Source: CAWJNF01 sp963844235 (lineage in GTDB: Bacteria > Actinomycetota > Thermoleophilia > Gaiellales > Gaiellaceae). Taken from it: 64,000 bases of DNA. Under the pieces are notes generated by a model. That model did not search any database and was not told where the DNA came from. It saw nothing but the letters and a program-made list of their open reading frames with translations. Position numbers and translations under genes: made by a program. Shown here piece by piece: positions 49,629-58,717 of the stretch (position 1 is its first letter; each line of letters begins with the position of its first letter). The stretch spans positions 434,001-498,000 of the forward strand of contig CAWJNF010000001.1 of NCBI GenBank assembly GCA_963844235.1, given 5' to 3'.

Positions 49629-50692
49629 GCAGGCCCCACACACAGGAGGGAACGCAGCGGCAACCAACGCTGCGGGACGTTGCGGCACTCGCTGATGTCG
49701 ATCCAAGCGTTGTGTCCCGGGTGCTCAACGACAATCCGCGCCTGAGCATTACACCCGAGACCCGCGCCAGAGTAGTTGCCGCGATCAAGGAGCTGGACTA
49801 TCGCCCCAACGTCATGGCGCGTGGCCTGCGGCTCTCCCGCACCTGGACGATAGGGCTCGTGTTACCGGACCTGACCAACCCGGTCTACGGCCAGATGGTG
49901 AAGGGCGCCCAGATCCGTGCGCAGGGAGCCGGTTACGCCGTCGTGGTCGGAAGCCCGCTGAACGCGCACTCCATCGAACCGTCCTTCGCCCGGCTACTCG
50001 AGGAGGGTCGCTTCGACGGCCTCCTCGTAGCGTCGGCGATGCTCGACGGCGACGATATTCGTGAGCTCGCTACCGGGGCGCCGCCGGTCGTCATCGTCAA
50101 CCGGCGGGTGGACGGTGTGGAAGCGAGCGTCATCCTGGATGACGCAGCGGGCAGTTCGCTCGCTACCAGGCACCTGCTCGCACTGGGACACGAGCGGCTT
50201 GCCCACATCGGCGGCCCCGCCGACGTCGACACGTCCGTTCGCCGACGCGAGGGCTTCGAGAGAGCGGCCGCCCGAGATCATGCAGCCCAGACCGTCGTTG
50301 TCGCCGGGGCCGGGTACGACGCCGAATCAGGCTACGAAGCCACGATGCGCCTGTTCCGAGGCGAGCTCGAGATAACGGGGATCTTCGCAGCCAACGTGAT
50401 GATCGCGATCGGTGCCATCCGGGCTGCCGAGGAGCTCGGCAAAGCGATCCCCGGCGACCTGTCGATCGTCGCTCTGCACGATTTTCAGCTTGCCGCCTTC
50501 ACCCAGCCGCCGCTGACTACCGTTGCCATGCCTCTGGAGGAGCTTGGCGCCGCGGCGGTCGACGTCCTTCTCGCACGTATCGAGGGCGGCAGCGGCGAGA
50601 GCAGGGTGATCACGACTCCGCCTGCACTGATCCTCCGGAAGTCGACCGGGCCACCGCCCAGAGCTCGAACGAGACTGAGGATGTCCACGTGA
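49625..50692 (+). CDS. LacI-family transcriptional regulator
   Basis: A 355-residue regulator. The N-terminal HTH is TLRDVAALADVDPSVVSRVL with the hinge helix region ELDYRPNVMARGLRLSRT. Then comes a periplasmic-binding-protein-like sensor: TIGLVLPDLTNPVYGQMVKG, DGLLVASAMLDGDDIRELAT, HERLAHIGGPADVDTSVRRR and GDLSIVALHDFQLAAFTQPP. Such proteins usually repress and leave DNA when a sugar or related ligand binds. It is encoded inside the operon (GTGA overlap with the cupin and 4 nt overlap with the next SDR), so it is probably autoregulated. CAATCG(A/T)TTG-type sites at 39915 and 44938 are its candidate operators. Confidence 0.92.
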   Translation: MSRPHTQEGTQRQPTLRDVAALADVDPSVVSRVLNDNPRLSITPETRARVVAAIKELDYRPNVMARGLRLSRTWTIGLVLPDLTNPVYGQMVKGAQIRAQGAGYAVVVGSPLNAHSIEPSFARLLEEGRFDGLLVASAMLDGDDIRELATGAPPVVIVNRRVDGVEASVILDDAAGSSLATRHLLALGHERLAHIGGPADVDTSVRRREGFERAAARDHAAQTVVVAGAGYDAESGYEATMRLFRGELEITGIFAANVMIAIGAIRAAEELGKAIPGDLSIVALHDFQLAAFTQPPLTTVAMPLEELGAAAVDVLLARIEGGSGESRVITTPPALILRKSTGPPPRARTRLRMST

Positions 50693-51393
50693 GCGGCGTC
50701 GGGGTGGTCACGGGCGCAGCGAGCGGCATCGGGTACGCATGCGTCGTCGAGTTGCTCGCGCGCGGCTGGGATGTCGTCGGGTGGGACGTCTCGCCCGGAA
50801 ACGATGAACGAGTGACCTGGCGGCAGGTCGACGTCGGCGACCATGAGTCTGTGACGGCGGCGGCGGCCGACGTCCCGAAAGCGTCGCTGCTCGTCAACGC
50901 GGCAGGTGTCTCCGACCGGGCACCTGCGGCCGAGATGACGCCCGAGCAGTGGGAGCGGGTGCTCCGGGTCGACCTGACCGGAGTCTTTTTCTGTTGCCGT
51001 GCTCTGTTCGGCTCCTTGGTCGCCGGACAGGGCACGGTCGTCAACATCGCTTCCATCGCGGGGCATCGCTCGTTCGCCCAGCGCGCGAACTACTGCGCGG
51101 CCAAAGCCGGCGTGCTCGCGCTGACAGAGGTTCTCGGTCTCGAGTGGGCCGAGCATGGCGTGCGAGTGATAGCGGTTAGTCCGGGGTTCGTCGCGACGCC
51201 GATGATGGTGGCCGGGATCGAGGCCGGCTTCATCGACGAGGAAGAGGTGCTCGGCCGGACGCCGCAGCGCCGGCTCGCGAGCTCCGAGGAGATCGCGAGG
51301 TCGATCATCTCGCTTGCCGGCGAGCCCTTCCATTACCTGACGGGAACGACGATCGTCATCGACGGAGGGTGGTGTGCAAACGGAGGCTTCTGA
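50689..51393 (+). CDS. Short-chain dehydrogenase/reductase
   Basis: A 234-residue SDR with VVTGAASGIGYACVVELLAR, LLVNAAGVSDRAP, NIASIAGHRSFAQRANYCAA KAGV (Ser, Tyr, Lys in place) and the end TIVIDGGWCANGGF. Asp in VGWDVSPGN after strand 2 suggests NAD. GTG 50689 overlaps the LacI stop by 4 nt, and its end overlaps the next gene by 20 nt. It is one of four SDRs in the island; their divergence suggests different steps or hydroxyl groups. Confidence 0.88.
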   Translation: MSGVGVVTGAASGIGYACVVELLARGWDVVGWDVSPGNDERVTWRQVDVGDHESVTAAAADVPKASLLVNAAGVSDRAPAAEMTPEQWERVLRVDLTGVFFCCRALFGSLVAGQGTVVNIASIAGHRSFAQRANYCAAKAGVLALTEVLGLEWAEHGVRVIAVSPGFVATPMMVAGIEAGFIDEEEVLGRTPQRRLASSEEIARSIISLAGEPFHYLTGTTIVIDGGWCANGGF

Positions 51394-52159
51394 TACCCCA
51401 TCCTTCCGCCGGGATCCCTGGCCGTCGCCCCAACCTGCTTGGCAGGATCCGCCCTGGATTCTCTCCGGCCGCGTTATCACGGCGTGGTTCGAGGCTCCCC
51501 GACCCGTCGTAGAAGCCTCGCTCAGTCCTGATCTGTTCCCCGAGTCCGATCCCCCGTATCGGGTGCGACTCCGGTTCTACGAGTTGGACTGGGAAGCGCA
51601 GGGCGTGAATCGGGGGCAGGCGCTCGCGCCCCACCGGGGGAGCTTTCGAGAGGCGGCAGTCGGCTTTCCAGCTCGGGCAGGCTCGCTGGAAGGCGATATG
51701 TCCGTCTTCATGTGGGCCGACTCCGATACGTACCTCATGTGGGCCCGCGAGGCATTCGGCTGGCCTCTGCTACGCGGCGAGTTCGAGTTCGCGGGTGACG
51801 TGTGGACCGGCCTCGAGCTCACGGGCACCTCGGGACGAGCCCGCGTTACTGACGAGTGGGGAACGGCTGCGATTGTGGACGCCCAGGTCGAGGCACCTGC
51901 CGAGCCCGTCTCGCTTGCGGCGCAATGGGTGACTCCGCGCCGTATTCTCCGGAGAGCTGGGCTCGATGGCGAGACACGCGAGCTGCAGGTCGTGCGGCCA
52001 GAGGTGAGGCGCCCGGGGGCGCAGTTCAGCGGAGCCGCAACCGTCTCGTTCGGGTTCCGCGATCCCCATCCGCTTTCCCTGCTCGATCGGGTCGAGGCGA
52101 CGCTTCACGTGGTGGACGGCTTCGAACTACTGGTCGGTGGGGATGTCGAGCTCGTCTGA
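51374..52159 (+). CDS. Acetoacetate-decarboxylase-like protein lacking the catalytic lysine
   Basis: A 261-residue protein of the acetoacetate decarboxylase (ADC) fold: WILSGRVITAWFEAPRPVVE, YRVRLRFYELDWEAQGVNRG, FREAAVGFPARAG, VFMWADSDTYLMWAREAFGW. In true ADC the next residues are PKK, whose second Lys forms the Schiff base; here they read GWPLLRGEFEF, so the lysine is replaced by Leu and no Schiff base can form at that place. The protein may be a non-decarboxylating relative, binding a keto acid. It overlaps the preceding SDR by 20 nt and the following SDR by 17 nt, so it is clearly part of the operon. Confidence 0.78.
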   Translation: MQTEASDTPSFRRDPWPSPQPAWQDPPWILSGRVITAWFEAPRPVVEASLSPDLFPESDPPYRVRLRFYELDWEAQGVNRGQALAPHRGSFREAAVGFPARAGSLEGDMSVFMWADSDTYLMWAREAFGWPLLRGEFEFAGDVWTGLELTGTSGRARVTDEWGTAAIVDAQVEAPAEPVSLAAQWVTPRRILRRAGLDGETRELQVVRPEVRRPGAQFSGAATVSFGFRDPHPLSLLDRVEATLHVVDGFELLVGGDVELV

Positions 52160-52943
52160 GTCCTCGCCGTACGGTGACGGCGACCGGGTCGCGATCGTGA
52201 CAGGTGCGACTCGCGGCATCGGACGTGCGATCGCCGTCGATCTCGCTCGTGTGGGGATGGCCGTGGGACTTCTCGGTCGTGACGAGGCCGCGGGGCAGGA
52301 GACGATCGAACTTGTCCGCGAAACCGGGAGCCGAGCGATATTCGTTCGTGCGGACGTTCGCTCTGAGGATGATCTCGCCGCCGCCGTTGACTGCGTCGTC
52401 AACGAGTTCGGACGCGTTGACGCGATCGTGAACAATGCCGGCATCGCCAGGCTCGAGGGAGCCGGCGGCGAGACCCGTGCCGGCTGGGACGATGTAATCG
52501 CCACCAACCTCACGGCGCCGTTCCTGCTCGTCCGACAGGCGCTCGAGCATCTCAAGCGCTCTCCCGCCGGTGCCATCGTCAACATCGGCTCCGTATTGGG
52601 CGAGGTGGTGATGCCGAACGTCCTTGCCTACGGGGCGGCAAAAGCGGGGCTGCACCATATGACCCGCCAACTCGCCGTGGATCTGGCGCAGTTCGGTATT
52701 CGCGCTAACTGCGTCGTTCCGGGGTTCGTCCGAACCGACATGTACGAGCTGGCGCACTCGCCTGGCCGCAAGCGTCGGATCGAACAGGTGCACGCGCTCG
52801 GGCGGGTGGGCGAGCCGGAGGAGATCGCGAAGGTCGTGACGTTCCTCGTGTCGGACGACGCATCCTTCGTGACGGGAGCTTGCGTGCTCGCCGACGGCGG
52901 CTTGACCGCCCAGTTCGGGCTCACGGGAGAGAGCGACTCTTGA
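52143..52943 (+). CDS. Short-chain dehydrogenase/reductase
   Basis: A 266-residue SDR: AIVTGATRGIGRAIAVDLAR, AIVNNAGIARLEGAG, NIGSVLGEVVMPNVLAYGAA KAGL (Ser, Tyr, Lys), and TGACVLADGGLTAQFG. GRDEAAGQE after strand 2 lacks the NAD-type Asp at the first position and may prefer NADP. ATG 52143 lies 17 nt before the ADC-like stop. Its own stop overlaps the TTG of the second HyuA (TTGA). It resembles 3-oxoacyl-ACP reductase-like SDRs, which act on many keto substrates. Confidence 0.88.
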   Translation: MSSSSESSPYGDGDRVAIVTGATRGIGRAIAVDLARVGMAVGLLGRDEAAGQETIELVRETGSRAIFVRADVRSEDDLAAAVDCVVNEFGRVDAIVNNAGIARLEGAGGETRAGWDDVIATNLTAPFLLVRQALEHLKRSPAGAIVNIGSVLGEVVMPNVLAYGAAKAGLHHMTRQLAVDLAQFGIRANCVVPGFVRTDMYELAHSPGRKRRIEQVHALGRVGEPEEIAKVVTFLVSDDASFVTGACVLADGGLTAQFGLTGESDS

Positions 52944-55114
52944 CGCGAAGCACGACTCGGCACTCGGCGGCGTCGGAGCCGAGGCGCGGGCGCTGGCGGG
53001 TCGGGATCGACACGGGCGGGACGTTCACCGATCTCGTCGCGATGCGCGTCGGCGATCTGCGTATCGCCAAGGTCCCCTCGACGCCGTCCGCATTCGAGCG
53101 GGGCGTACTCAACGCCATCGCCGAGGCAGGGATCGAGATAGGAGAGATCGATCTTCTCGCGCACGGCACCACCGTCGCGACGAACGCGGTGATCACCGGA
53201 GAGGGAAGTCCGACAGCCCTTCTGACGACGGCAGGCTTTCGGGACGTTCTAGAGCTTCGCCGTCACAACCGAGGCGAGCTCTACGACATTCTCTGGGATC
53301 CGCCCAAGCCGATCGTGCCACGGCGCCACCGCTTCGAGGTCGCCGAGCGACTCGACTCTGCCGGCGGGGTGCTGCGGCCCCTCGAGGAGGAGGACGTCGC
53401 ACGAGCGGTCCGGGCGGCCTTGGCTGCGGGCATCAACACCTTCGCGATCTGTTTTCTGCACTCCTACGTCAACGCCGCGCACGAGCTCCGGGCGAAGGAG
53501 ATCGTCACGGAACTGGCTCCGCACGCGTTCGTCTACTGCTCCTCGGACATCCTCCGCGAGCCGGGTGAGTTCGAGCGGACGTCAACCGTCGTCGTAAACG
53601 CCTACCTTGGCCCCGTCGTCTCCTCGTACCTCGAGGCGCTCCACCAGACGCTGATCGCAGGAGGCTTCACGGGGAGGCTCCTGGTCATGCATTCCGGTGG
53701 AGGCCTCCTAACGGCAGAGACCGCGGCACGTGTTCCGGCGCGGCTCGTTACGTCGGGTCCCGCGGCGGGCGCGATGGCGGCGGAGCTGATCTCGTCGTCT
53801 CGGGGTTCCGACGGCAGCCGAGCCGTCGGATCGTCGGTCGGCGGATTACGAGAGGACAACGTCATCTCACTCGACATGGGCGGGACGAGCGCCGACATCG
53901 CTGTCATTCGAAACGGCCATGCTCGGCTCGTCAACGAGCACTCCGTCGAGTTCGGCAAACCCATCCGCCTCCCCGCCGTCGACCTGACGACCATCGGTGC
54001 GGGCGGTGGATCGATCGCGGCTGTGGACGACGGAGGTCTTCCGAGCGTCGGACCGCGTAGTGCCACCGCGGTTCCCGGACCGGCCGCGTATGGCCTCGGC
54101 GGTCTCGAGCCGACCGTCACCGACGCCAACGTGGTGCTCGGTCGTATCGGAGCGGATGCCCCGCTCGCGGGCGGGGTGACCATCGACGCGGAGGCGGCCC
54201 GCACCGCGGTCAATCGCTTCGCCGCCGACCTCCACCTCTCGCTCGAGGACGCGGCACTCGGGATCGTCGAGATAACGAATCGGAACATGGCGCGCGCTAT
54301 TCGGCTCGTGACCGTTGAGCGCGGACTGGATCCACGCACGTTTTGCCTCGTGTCCTTCGGCGGGGCAGGCGGCCTTCATGGCGCCGAGCTCGCCGCCATG
54401 CTCGGAATCACCCGTGTTGTCGTTCCGAGCGGTCCTGGCGTCACGTCCGCGTTGGGCTGCCTGTGCGTGGACATCGTGCACGACGTGGCGGAGGCACAGA
54501 TCCAGCCGCTGGAGCACGTCGACCCCGGCCGGCTACGCGAGGCCTTCCGCGCCCTCGAGGCGCGCGTGGGCGAGCTCTTGGCCATGGACGGAGTCGGCCC
54601 TGCCGACCACCGGATCGAGCGCTATCTCGATCTTCGCTATGAGGGGCAGCGTCGCGCACTGACGCTCTCCGTGGACGAGGAGGATCTCCGGGACGGCTTC
54701 GAGGGACCGATCCGCGAGCGATTTCTCGCCGAGTACCTGCAGCAGTTCCACTACTCGACGACGGAGATCGGAGTCGAGCTCGCGGCTCTCCGCGTCAGGG
54801 GCCGTGGGCTGTTGCCGCGACCTGATCCGGGTGCGCTCGGGCGCGGTGCCGAGCGCACGCAAGAGGGAGCGAGCGTGCACCGAACGGTGGTGTCGCGCGA
54901 GGGCCCCGTCGAAGCTGCCGTCGCCGGGCGTTCGTCGCTCCGGGAGGGCGACCTGCTGGCAGGGCCGGCCGTCGTGCACGAGTACGACGCGACGACGTGG
55001 GTCCCTCCCGGCTGGTCTGCAACGGTGGAAGCGGGCGGCCACCTGGTCATGACCCGGCCGGAGCCCGGGAGGGACGTGGCCGCGGACGTGCTGCTCGAGG
55101 AGGCGGTGCGATGA
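52940..55114 (+). CDS. Hydantoinase A/oxoprolinase family subunit (second copy)
   Basis: A 724-residue HyuA-family protein starting at TTG 52940 in a 4-nt overlap. It has WRVGIDTGGTFTDLVAM, LAHGTTVATNAVITGEGSPT, DVLELRRHNRGELYDILWDP, VISLDMGGTSADIAVIRNGH, GAGGGSIAAVDDGGLPSVGP and SFGGAGGLHGAELAAMLGIT. The middle and C-terminal parts (ERYLDLRYEGQRRALTLSVD) are of the N-methylhydantoinase/acetophenone-carboxylase type. It contains an insertion of about 20 residues (SSSRGSDGSRAVGSSVGGLR) before phosphate-2. It is only distantly similar to the first HyuA. The HyuB partner overlaps by 4 nt. Confidence 0.9.
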   Translation: MTRSTTRHSAASEPRRGRWRVGIDTGGTFTDLVAMRVGDLRIAKVPSTPSAFERGVLNAIAEAGIEIGEIDLLAHGTTVATNAVITGEGSPTALLTTAGFRDVLELRRHNRGELYDILWDPPKPIVPRRHRFEVAERLDSAGGVLRPLEEEDVARAVRAALAAGINTFAICFLHSYVNAAHELRAKEIVTELAPHAFVYCSSDILREPGEFERTSTVVVNAYLGPVVSSYLEALHQTLIAGGFTGRLLVMHSGGGLLTAETAARVPARLVTSGPAAGAMAAELISSSRGSDGSRAVGSSVGGLREDNVISLDMGGTSADIAVIRNGHARLVNEHSVEFGKPIRLPAVDLTTIGAGGGSIAAVDDGGLPSVGPRSATAVPGPAAYGLGGLEPTVTDANVVLGRIGADAPLAGGVTIDAEAARTAVNRFAADLHLSLEDAALGIVEITNRNMARAIRLVTVERGLDPRTFCLVSFGGAGGLHGAELAAMLGITRVVVPSGPGVTSALGCLCVDIVHDVAEAQIQPLEHVDPGRLREAFRALEARVGELLAMDGVGPADHRIERYLDLRYEGQRRALTLSVDEEDLRDGFEGPIRERFLAEYLQQFHYSTTEIGVELAALRVRGRGLLPRPDPGALGRGAERTQEGASVHRTVVSREGPVEAAVAGRSSLREGDLLAGPAVVHEYDATTWVPPGWSATVEAGGHLVMTRPEPGRDVAADVLLEEAVR

Positions 55115-56910
55115 GCCTGCGCGTCAGCGACCCGATCCTCTTCCAGGTCCTCAGCAGCTCGTTCACGAGCATCGTCGATGAGATGGGTGCACTCATGCAG
55201 CGAGTCGCCTTCTCGCTCGTCGTGAGCGAGGGCCGGGACTACTGCGGGACGATCTGCACCCGAGAGGGAGATCTCGTCACGTCTGGGACGACCGACTTGC
55301 CGGCTCACCTGGGCACGCATCCGTTCACGGTCCGAGGGATGCTCGACTGGGTCGGCAAGGAGCCGGAGGAGTTTCTCGCTCCCGGCGACGTGATGATCAT
55401 GAACGACGCCTACATCGGTGGAACGCATAACCACGACGTCCGAGTCATCCTGCCGGTCTTCTTCGACGGCCGTATCGTGGCGTTCGTCGTCAACTCGTCG
55501 CACTGGACGGACGTCGGTGGTCACGTGCCGGGGACCTTCGATCCGAACGCCAGGAGCTCGCACGGCGAGGGCCTGATCATCCCGCCGTGCCACATCGTCT
55601 CGGGCGGTCGACTGAACGACGAGCTCGTCGGCCTGATCCTCCGGAACGTCCGTGTTCCGGAAGCGACGCACGGAGACCTGCTCGCGCAGATCGGCGCGGT
55701 GAGACTCGCCGAGCGGCGTCTGCAGGAGCTGCGGGAGCACTACGGCGAGAACGTCGTCCTCGGTGCGATGCGCGAAGTGATCGAATACTCCGAGACCCTG
55801 CTGAGGAAGGAATTCGCGCGCCTCGAGGACGGCAGCTGGCACGCGGAGGCATTCGTCGACAGTGATCCTGCCGTACCGGGCGGGCCTCCCGTCGGGCTGC
55901 GGATGACACTCGAGATCGACGGCGGCACCGCGGTCTACGACTTCCGGGAATCGGATTCTCAGGCAAAGGGCGCGATCAACGCACCGATTTCCTGCACGGT
56001 CTCGGCGGCGCTCGTCGCCACGAAGGCCATCTTTCCGCACGTGCCGATGAACCAGGGGGTCTTCAACGCGATCACGTTCCGGTTTCCGGACGAGCCCTCC
56101 GTCGTGAACGCAGCCTACCCGGCGCCGATCTCCGGGATGGCGGCCGCTGTCTTCCCGGGAATCGTGAACTGCGTGCTGTGGACGTTCGCCCACCTCGTGC
56201 CAGAACGGTGCATGGCGGGACCGACCGGGCTCACCAATATCACCTGGGGCGGGTTCGACGAGAGGCCTGGCCAAGATCGGGAATATGTCTGCTACCTCTG
56301 GCTCGAGGGCGGTTGGGGCGGTCGTCAGGCCCGGCGCGACAACCACACCGCCATGACGCTGTTCGCGACGAGCGCGACCAACCAGCCCGTGGAGCTCCAC
56401 GAGCGAAGTGCGCCGCTCGTGTTCGAGTGCTACCGTCTCGAGCCCGATTCGGGAGGCCCGGGGGCGTCTCGCGGCAGCAACGGCGTGACCCGCCGCTGGC
56501 ACGTGAGTCACGGCGATGCTGTGCTCTCGTGCCTCGGCAGCGGCCAGCGCTTCGGGCCCTGGGGCTTTGCCGGCGGGAAGGACGCGCCACCGAACCACTT
56601 CGTGTACGCGCCCGACGACGACGACGAGCGTCGTGAGATCGGGATGTTCGTGACCGGGTTCGAGGTTGCGCAGGGCCGCATTCTCGAATACCACCAGGCC
56701 GGCGGCGGCGGCTGGGGTGATCCGTTCGAGCGTGACCCGACCTGGGTCCTCGAGGACGTGATGGATGGTTACGTCTCGGTTGAGGGCGCGCGGCGGGACT
56801 ACGGAGTCGTGATCGCGCCCATGGGCGACAGTCACGAGCTCGATCTCGACGCGACCGCGGCGATTCGTGGCCGCGGCGGCGGGCCAGGGCGAGCCGAGGC
56901 TACACGGTGA
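55111..56910 (+). CDS. Hydantoinase B/oxoprolinase family subunit (second copy)
   Basis: A 599-residue HyuB-family protein. Motifs are FLAPGDVMIMNDAYIGGTHN, HDVRVILPVFFDGRIVAFVV, NSSHWTDVGGHVPGTFDPNA, SHGEGLIIPPCHIVSGGRLN and the closing AGGGGWGDPFERDP. It is closer to typical HyuB than the first copy (SSHWTDVGG is the standard form; the first copy has VHHLDIG). It acts with the HyuA encoded just before it (ATGA overlap at 55111). Together the pairs are ordered B-A and A-B within one operon. Its 3' end overlaps the convergent haloperoxidase gene by 11 nt. Confidence 0.9.
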   Translation: MSLRVSDPILFQVLSSSFTSIVDEMGALMQRVAFSLVVSEGRDYCGTICTREGDLVTSGTTDLPAHLGTHPFTVRGMLDWVGKEPEEFLAPGDVMIMNDAYIGGTHNHDVRVILPVFFDGRIVAFVVNSSHWTDVGGHVPGTFDPNARSSHGEGLIIPPCHIVSGGRLNDELVGLILRNVRVPEATHGDLLAQIGAVRLAERRLQELREHYGENVVLGAMREVIEYSETLLRKEFARLEDGSWHAEAFVDSDPAVPGGPPVGLRMTLEIDGGTAVYDFRESDSQAKGAINAPISCTVSAALVATKAIFPHVPMNQGVFNAITFRFPDEPSVVNAAYPAPISGMAAAVFPGIVNCVLWTFAHLVPERCMAGPTGLTNITWGGFDERPGQDREYVCYLWLEGGWGGRQARRDNHTAMTLFATSATNQPVELHERSAPLVFECYRLEPDSGGPGASRGSNGVTRRWHVSHGDAVLSCLGSGQRFGPWGFAGGKDAPPNHFVYAPDDDDERREIGMFVTGFEVAQGRILEYHQAGGGGWGDPFERDPTWVLEDVMDGYVSVEGARRDYGVVIAPMGDSHELDLDATAAIRGRGGGPGRAEATR

Positions 56911-58606
56911 CAGGTGTCCCGTCGAAGCTCGTAAGCGTGAAGCCGTCGAAGTCCTCGTTGAAGCATCGCCGCTCGTCCTCCAGCAGCCGGATGGCGATCT
57001 CCTCGCCCAGCTTCAGCGACTCCGACAGATCGGTTCGCCAGTGAATCCCGGCCATGTTGCGTCCCGTGGCGATGTTGGACGCCAGCTTGTTCAGCTCGCC
57101 GCCAACCGTGAGCTCCGTCCCTTCATACGGGAAGATCCCGGTGCCGACCAGATTGGTCTCGACCGGGTTCTGGATCACGAACGACTCGTCGAACAGGGCC
57201 TTGAGGATCGTGATGGTGGCGCCCGCTACCGTGGCATGACCCGCACCGTAGGCGGGATGCGGTGGGCACCCCTCGGGGTACGCCTGTGGCAGAAGGTGCG
57301 TGCCGTGCCGCTCCACGAGCCGCTCCAGCACGGCCGAGCGAAGCAGTTCTTCGGGAACTGGGTAGGCGGCGGCACCCAGCAGGTGGATGTGGACCCGCCC
57401 TGCGTACTCCTCGGGGCGCAGCCGCCGGTGCACGAACCATTTCTGATACCAGACCCCGATCACCGCAAGCTTCGCGACCGTTCCGAGGAGACTCGCAATG
57501 TACGGCTCGCCGAAGGTCCCGAACCCGCACTGATTCCTGGCGATGCGGGCGACGATCTCGCCGTCGTCGACGACCGCGTCGCTGTACGGGTTCCCGGCGT
57601 CCAGCGGTGCTCCCATGGCGACCAGGTTGAGGAACGCATCGAACGCGAGTTGGAACAGAACGTCGCGATGCACCCACTCGGCGAGGTCGCGACCGTTGCG
57701 GATGTACCGCCGAGTGTCGTCGTAGACGGCGGGCCCCAGCGCGTCGCCGTTCTGGGTCGCCAGCCACTCTCCGTAGGAGGTCAGGTAGTCCCGACCGGCC
57801 ACCGTCGTGCGGATGCGCCGGTCGACTCGCTCGGCGCCGAACGGGGCATCGAGCCACAGAAACTGGGATATGAACGGCCCGACGAGCGCACCGGGTACAT
57901 CAGCGCGGAAGAGTGTCGCGCCCGTGACCTCGCCGTCGAACGTGGGCCCTCGAAAATCGCTCATGCCGGAGAGGTCGTCCGCCGCTTCGGCCACGAGCGC
58001 GGAGCTCGTGTACTCGGCGAACGGTACGTCGCGTGCGAGCGCCATCCAGTAGAGCTCGACCATCTCCCCGGCTGCCTCGTCGCTCGCGAAGGCGGGCGCA
58101 GGACGCATCGTGAGCTGCTCGGGATCGGCACCCTGGAGTACGAAAGCGATACCGGCTTGCGGATTCTTGAGCCGAGCTGCCAGGGCCGGCGAGCCGCGCG
58201 GGATCCGGTCGAAGTCCGCCGGTTCGCCAGATTCGACAGCTCGGAGCAGTGCCGCGTAGGCGGCGGGGTCGACGTGTCCGAGCTCGTCGTGCGGGAGCCC
58301 CTTCGAGTAGCTCGCAAATCGTGTCGGGTACCGATCCTCGTCCCCGTTGACCGGGTGGTCGACGACCGGTCGCGACAGCTGCGCCGAGGCGGCGGTAACG
58401 CGAACGTCGTGGGCGCGCCCGCGCCTGAGTCCGAGGCTGGCTGGTCCCTCCGCTGCGCTCGGTGCCCGGTCGGAGACCGGGTCGCCTGCGTTGGCGGCGG
58501 CACCTCCGGCAAGTGTTGCCAAACCGGCGCCCGCCGAGGCGAGAAACGCGCGTCTGGAACGGCGAATTCCGGAGGGTTGATCGGAATCGTCTGGTTGAGG
58601 CGCCAC
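56900..58606 (-). CDS. Tat-exported vanadium-dependent haloperoxidase-like protein
   Basis: A 568-residue protein. GTG 58606 (VAPQPDDSDQPSGIRR) has GAGGAA upstream and is followed by the Tat signal RRSRRAFLASAGAGLA. The C-terminal half has the vanadium haloperoxidase/PAP2 motifs: KWFVHRRLRPEEY (Lys and Arg), PPHPAYGAGHATVAGA (the Ser-Gly-His motif reads AGH) and GRNMAGIHWRTDLSES (Arg, His, Asp). This order is of bromo- or chloroperoxidases of the algal and cyanobacterial type, which bind vanadate and oxidise halides with H2O2; an acid phosphatase function is the other option. It is transcribed opposite to the catabolic operon and divergent from the ABC transporter. Confidence 0.85.
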   Translation of the reverse strand: MAPQPDDSDQPSGIRRSRRAFLASAGAGLATLAGGAAANAGDPVSDRAPSAAEGPASLGLRRGRAHDVRVTAASAQLSRPVVDHPVNGDEDRYPTRFASYSKGLPHDELGHVDPAAYAALLRAVESGEPADFDRIPRGSPALAARLKNPQAGIAFVLQGADPEQLTMRPAPAFASDEAAGEMVELYWMALARDVPFAEYTSSALVAEAADDLSGMSDFRGPTFDGEVTGATLFRADVPGALVGPFISQFLWLDAPFGAERVDRRIRTTVAGRDYLTSYGEWLATQNGDALGPAVYDDTRRYIRNGRDLAEWVHRDVLFQLAFDAFLNLVAMGAPLDAGNPYSDAVVDDGEIVARIARNQCGFGTFGEPYIASLLGTVAKLAVIGVWYQKWFVHRRLRPEEYAGRVHIHLLGAAAYPVPEELLRSAVLERLVERHGTHLLPQAYPEGCPPHPAYGAGHATVAGATITILKALFDESFVIQNPVETNLVGTGIFPYEGTELTVGGELNKLASNIATGRNMAGIHWRTDLSESLKLGEEIAIRLLEDERRCFNEDFDGFTLTSFDGTPVTV

Positions 58607-58652
58607 TCGAGTTCCTCGGAAAACGATTGACCGGAGGTCCTTAAATGGAATC

Positions 58653-58693
58653 TTGACTGGATCCTCAATCTCATTGTAACATATTCTGAGATT
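58653..58693 (+). promoter_or_regulatory. Promoter and operator-like inverted repeat of the ABC transporter operon
   Basis: TTGACT (58653-58658), 18 nt, then TAACAT (58677-58682) preceded by TG: a good sigma-70 promoter. AATCTCA (58667-58673) and TGAGATT (58687-58693) form an inverted repeat flanking the -10, extended to CTCAATCTCA/TGAGATTAAG with one mismatch. This is a candidate operator. The AT-rich stretch stands out against the surrounding GC-rich DNA. Confidence 0.55.
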
Positions 58694-58717
58694 AAGTCTA
58701 GGAGGAGGGTGCATACA

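Noticed and set aside
54751..56835. Long open frame of 694 codons on the minus strand, antisense to the second HyuA and HyuB genes
   Set aside because: The sense strand encodes well-conserved HyuA/HyuB proteins. The antisense frame has an Arg/His/Asp-rich composition typical of high-GC shadow frames and no domain.
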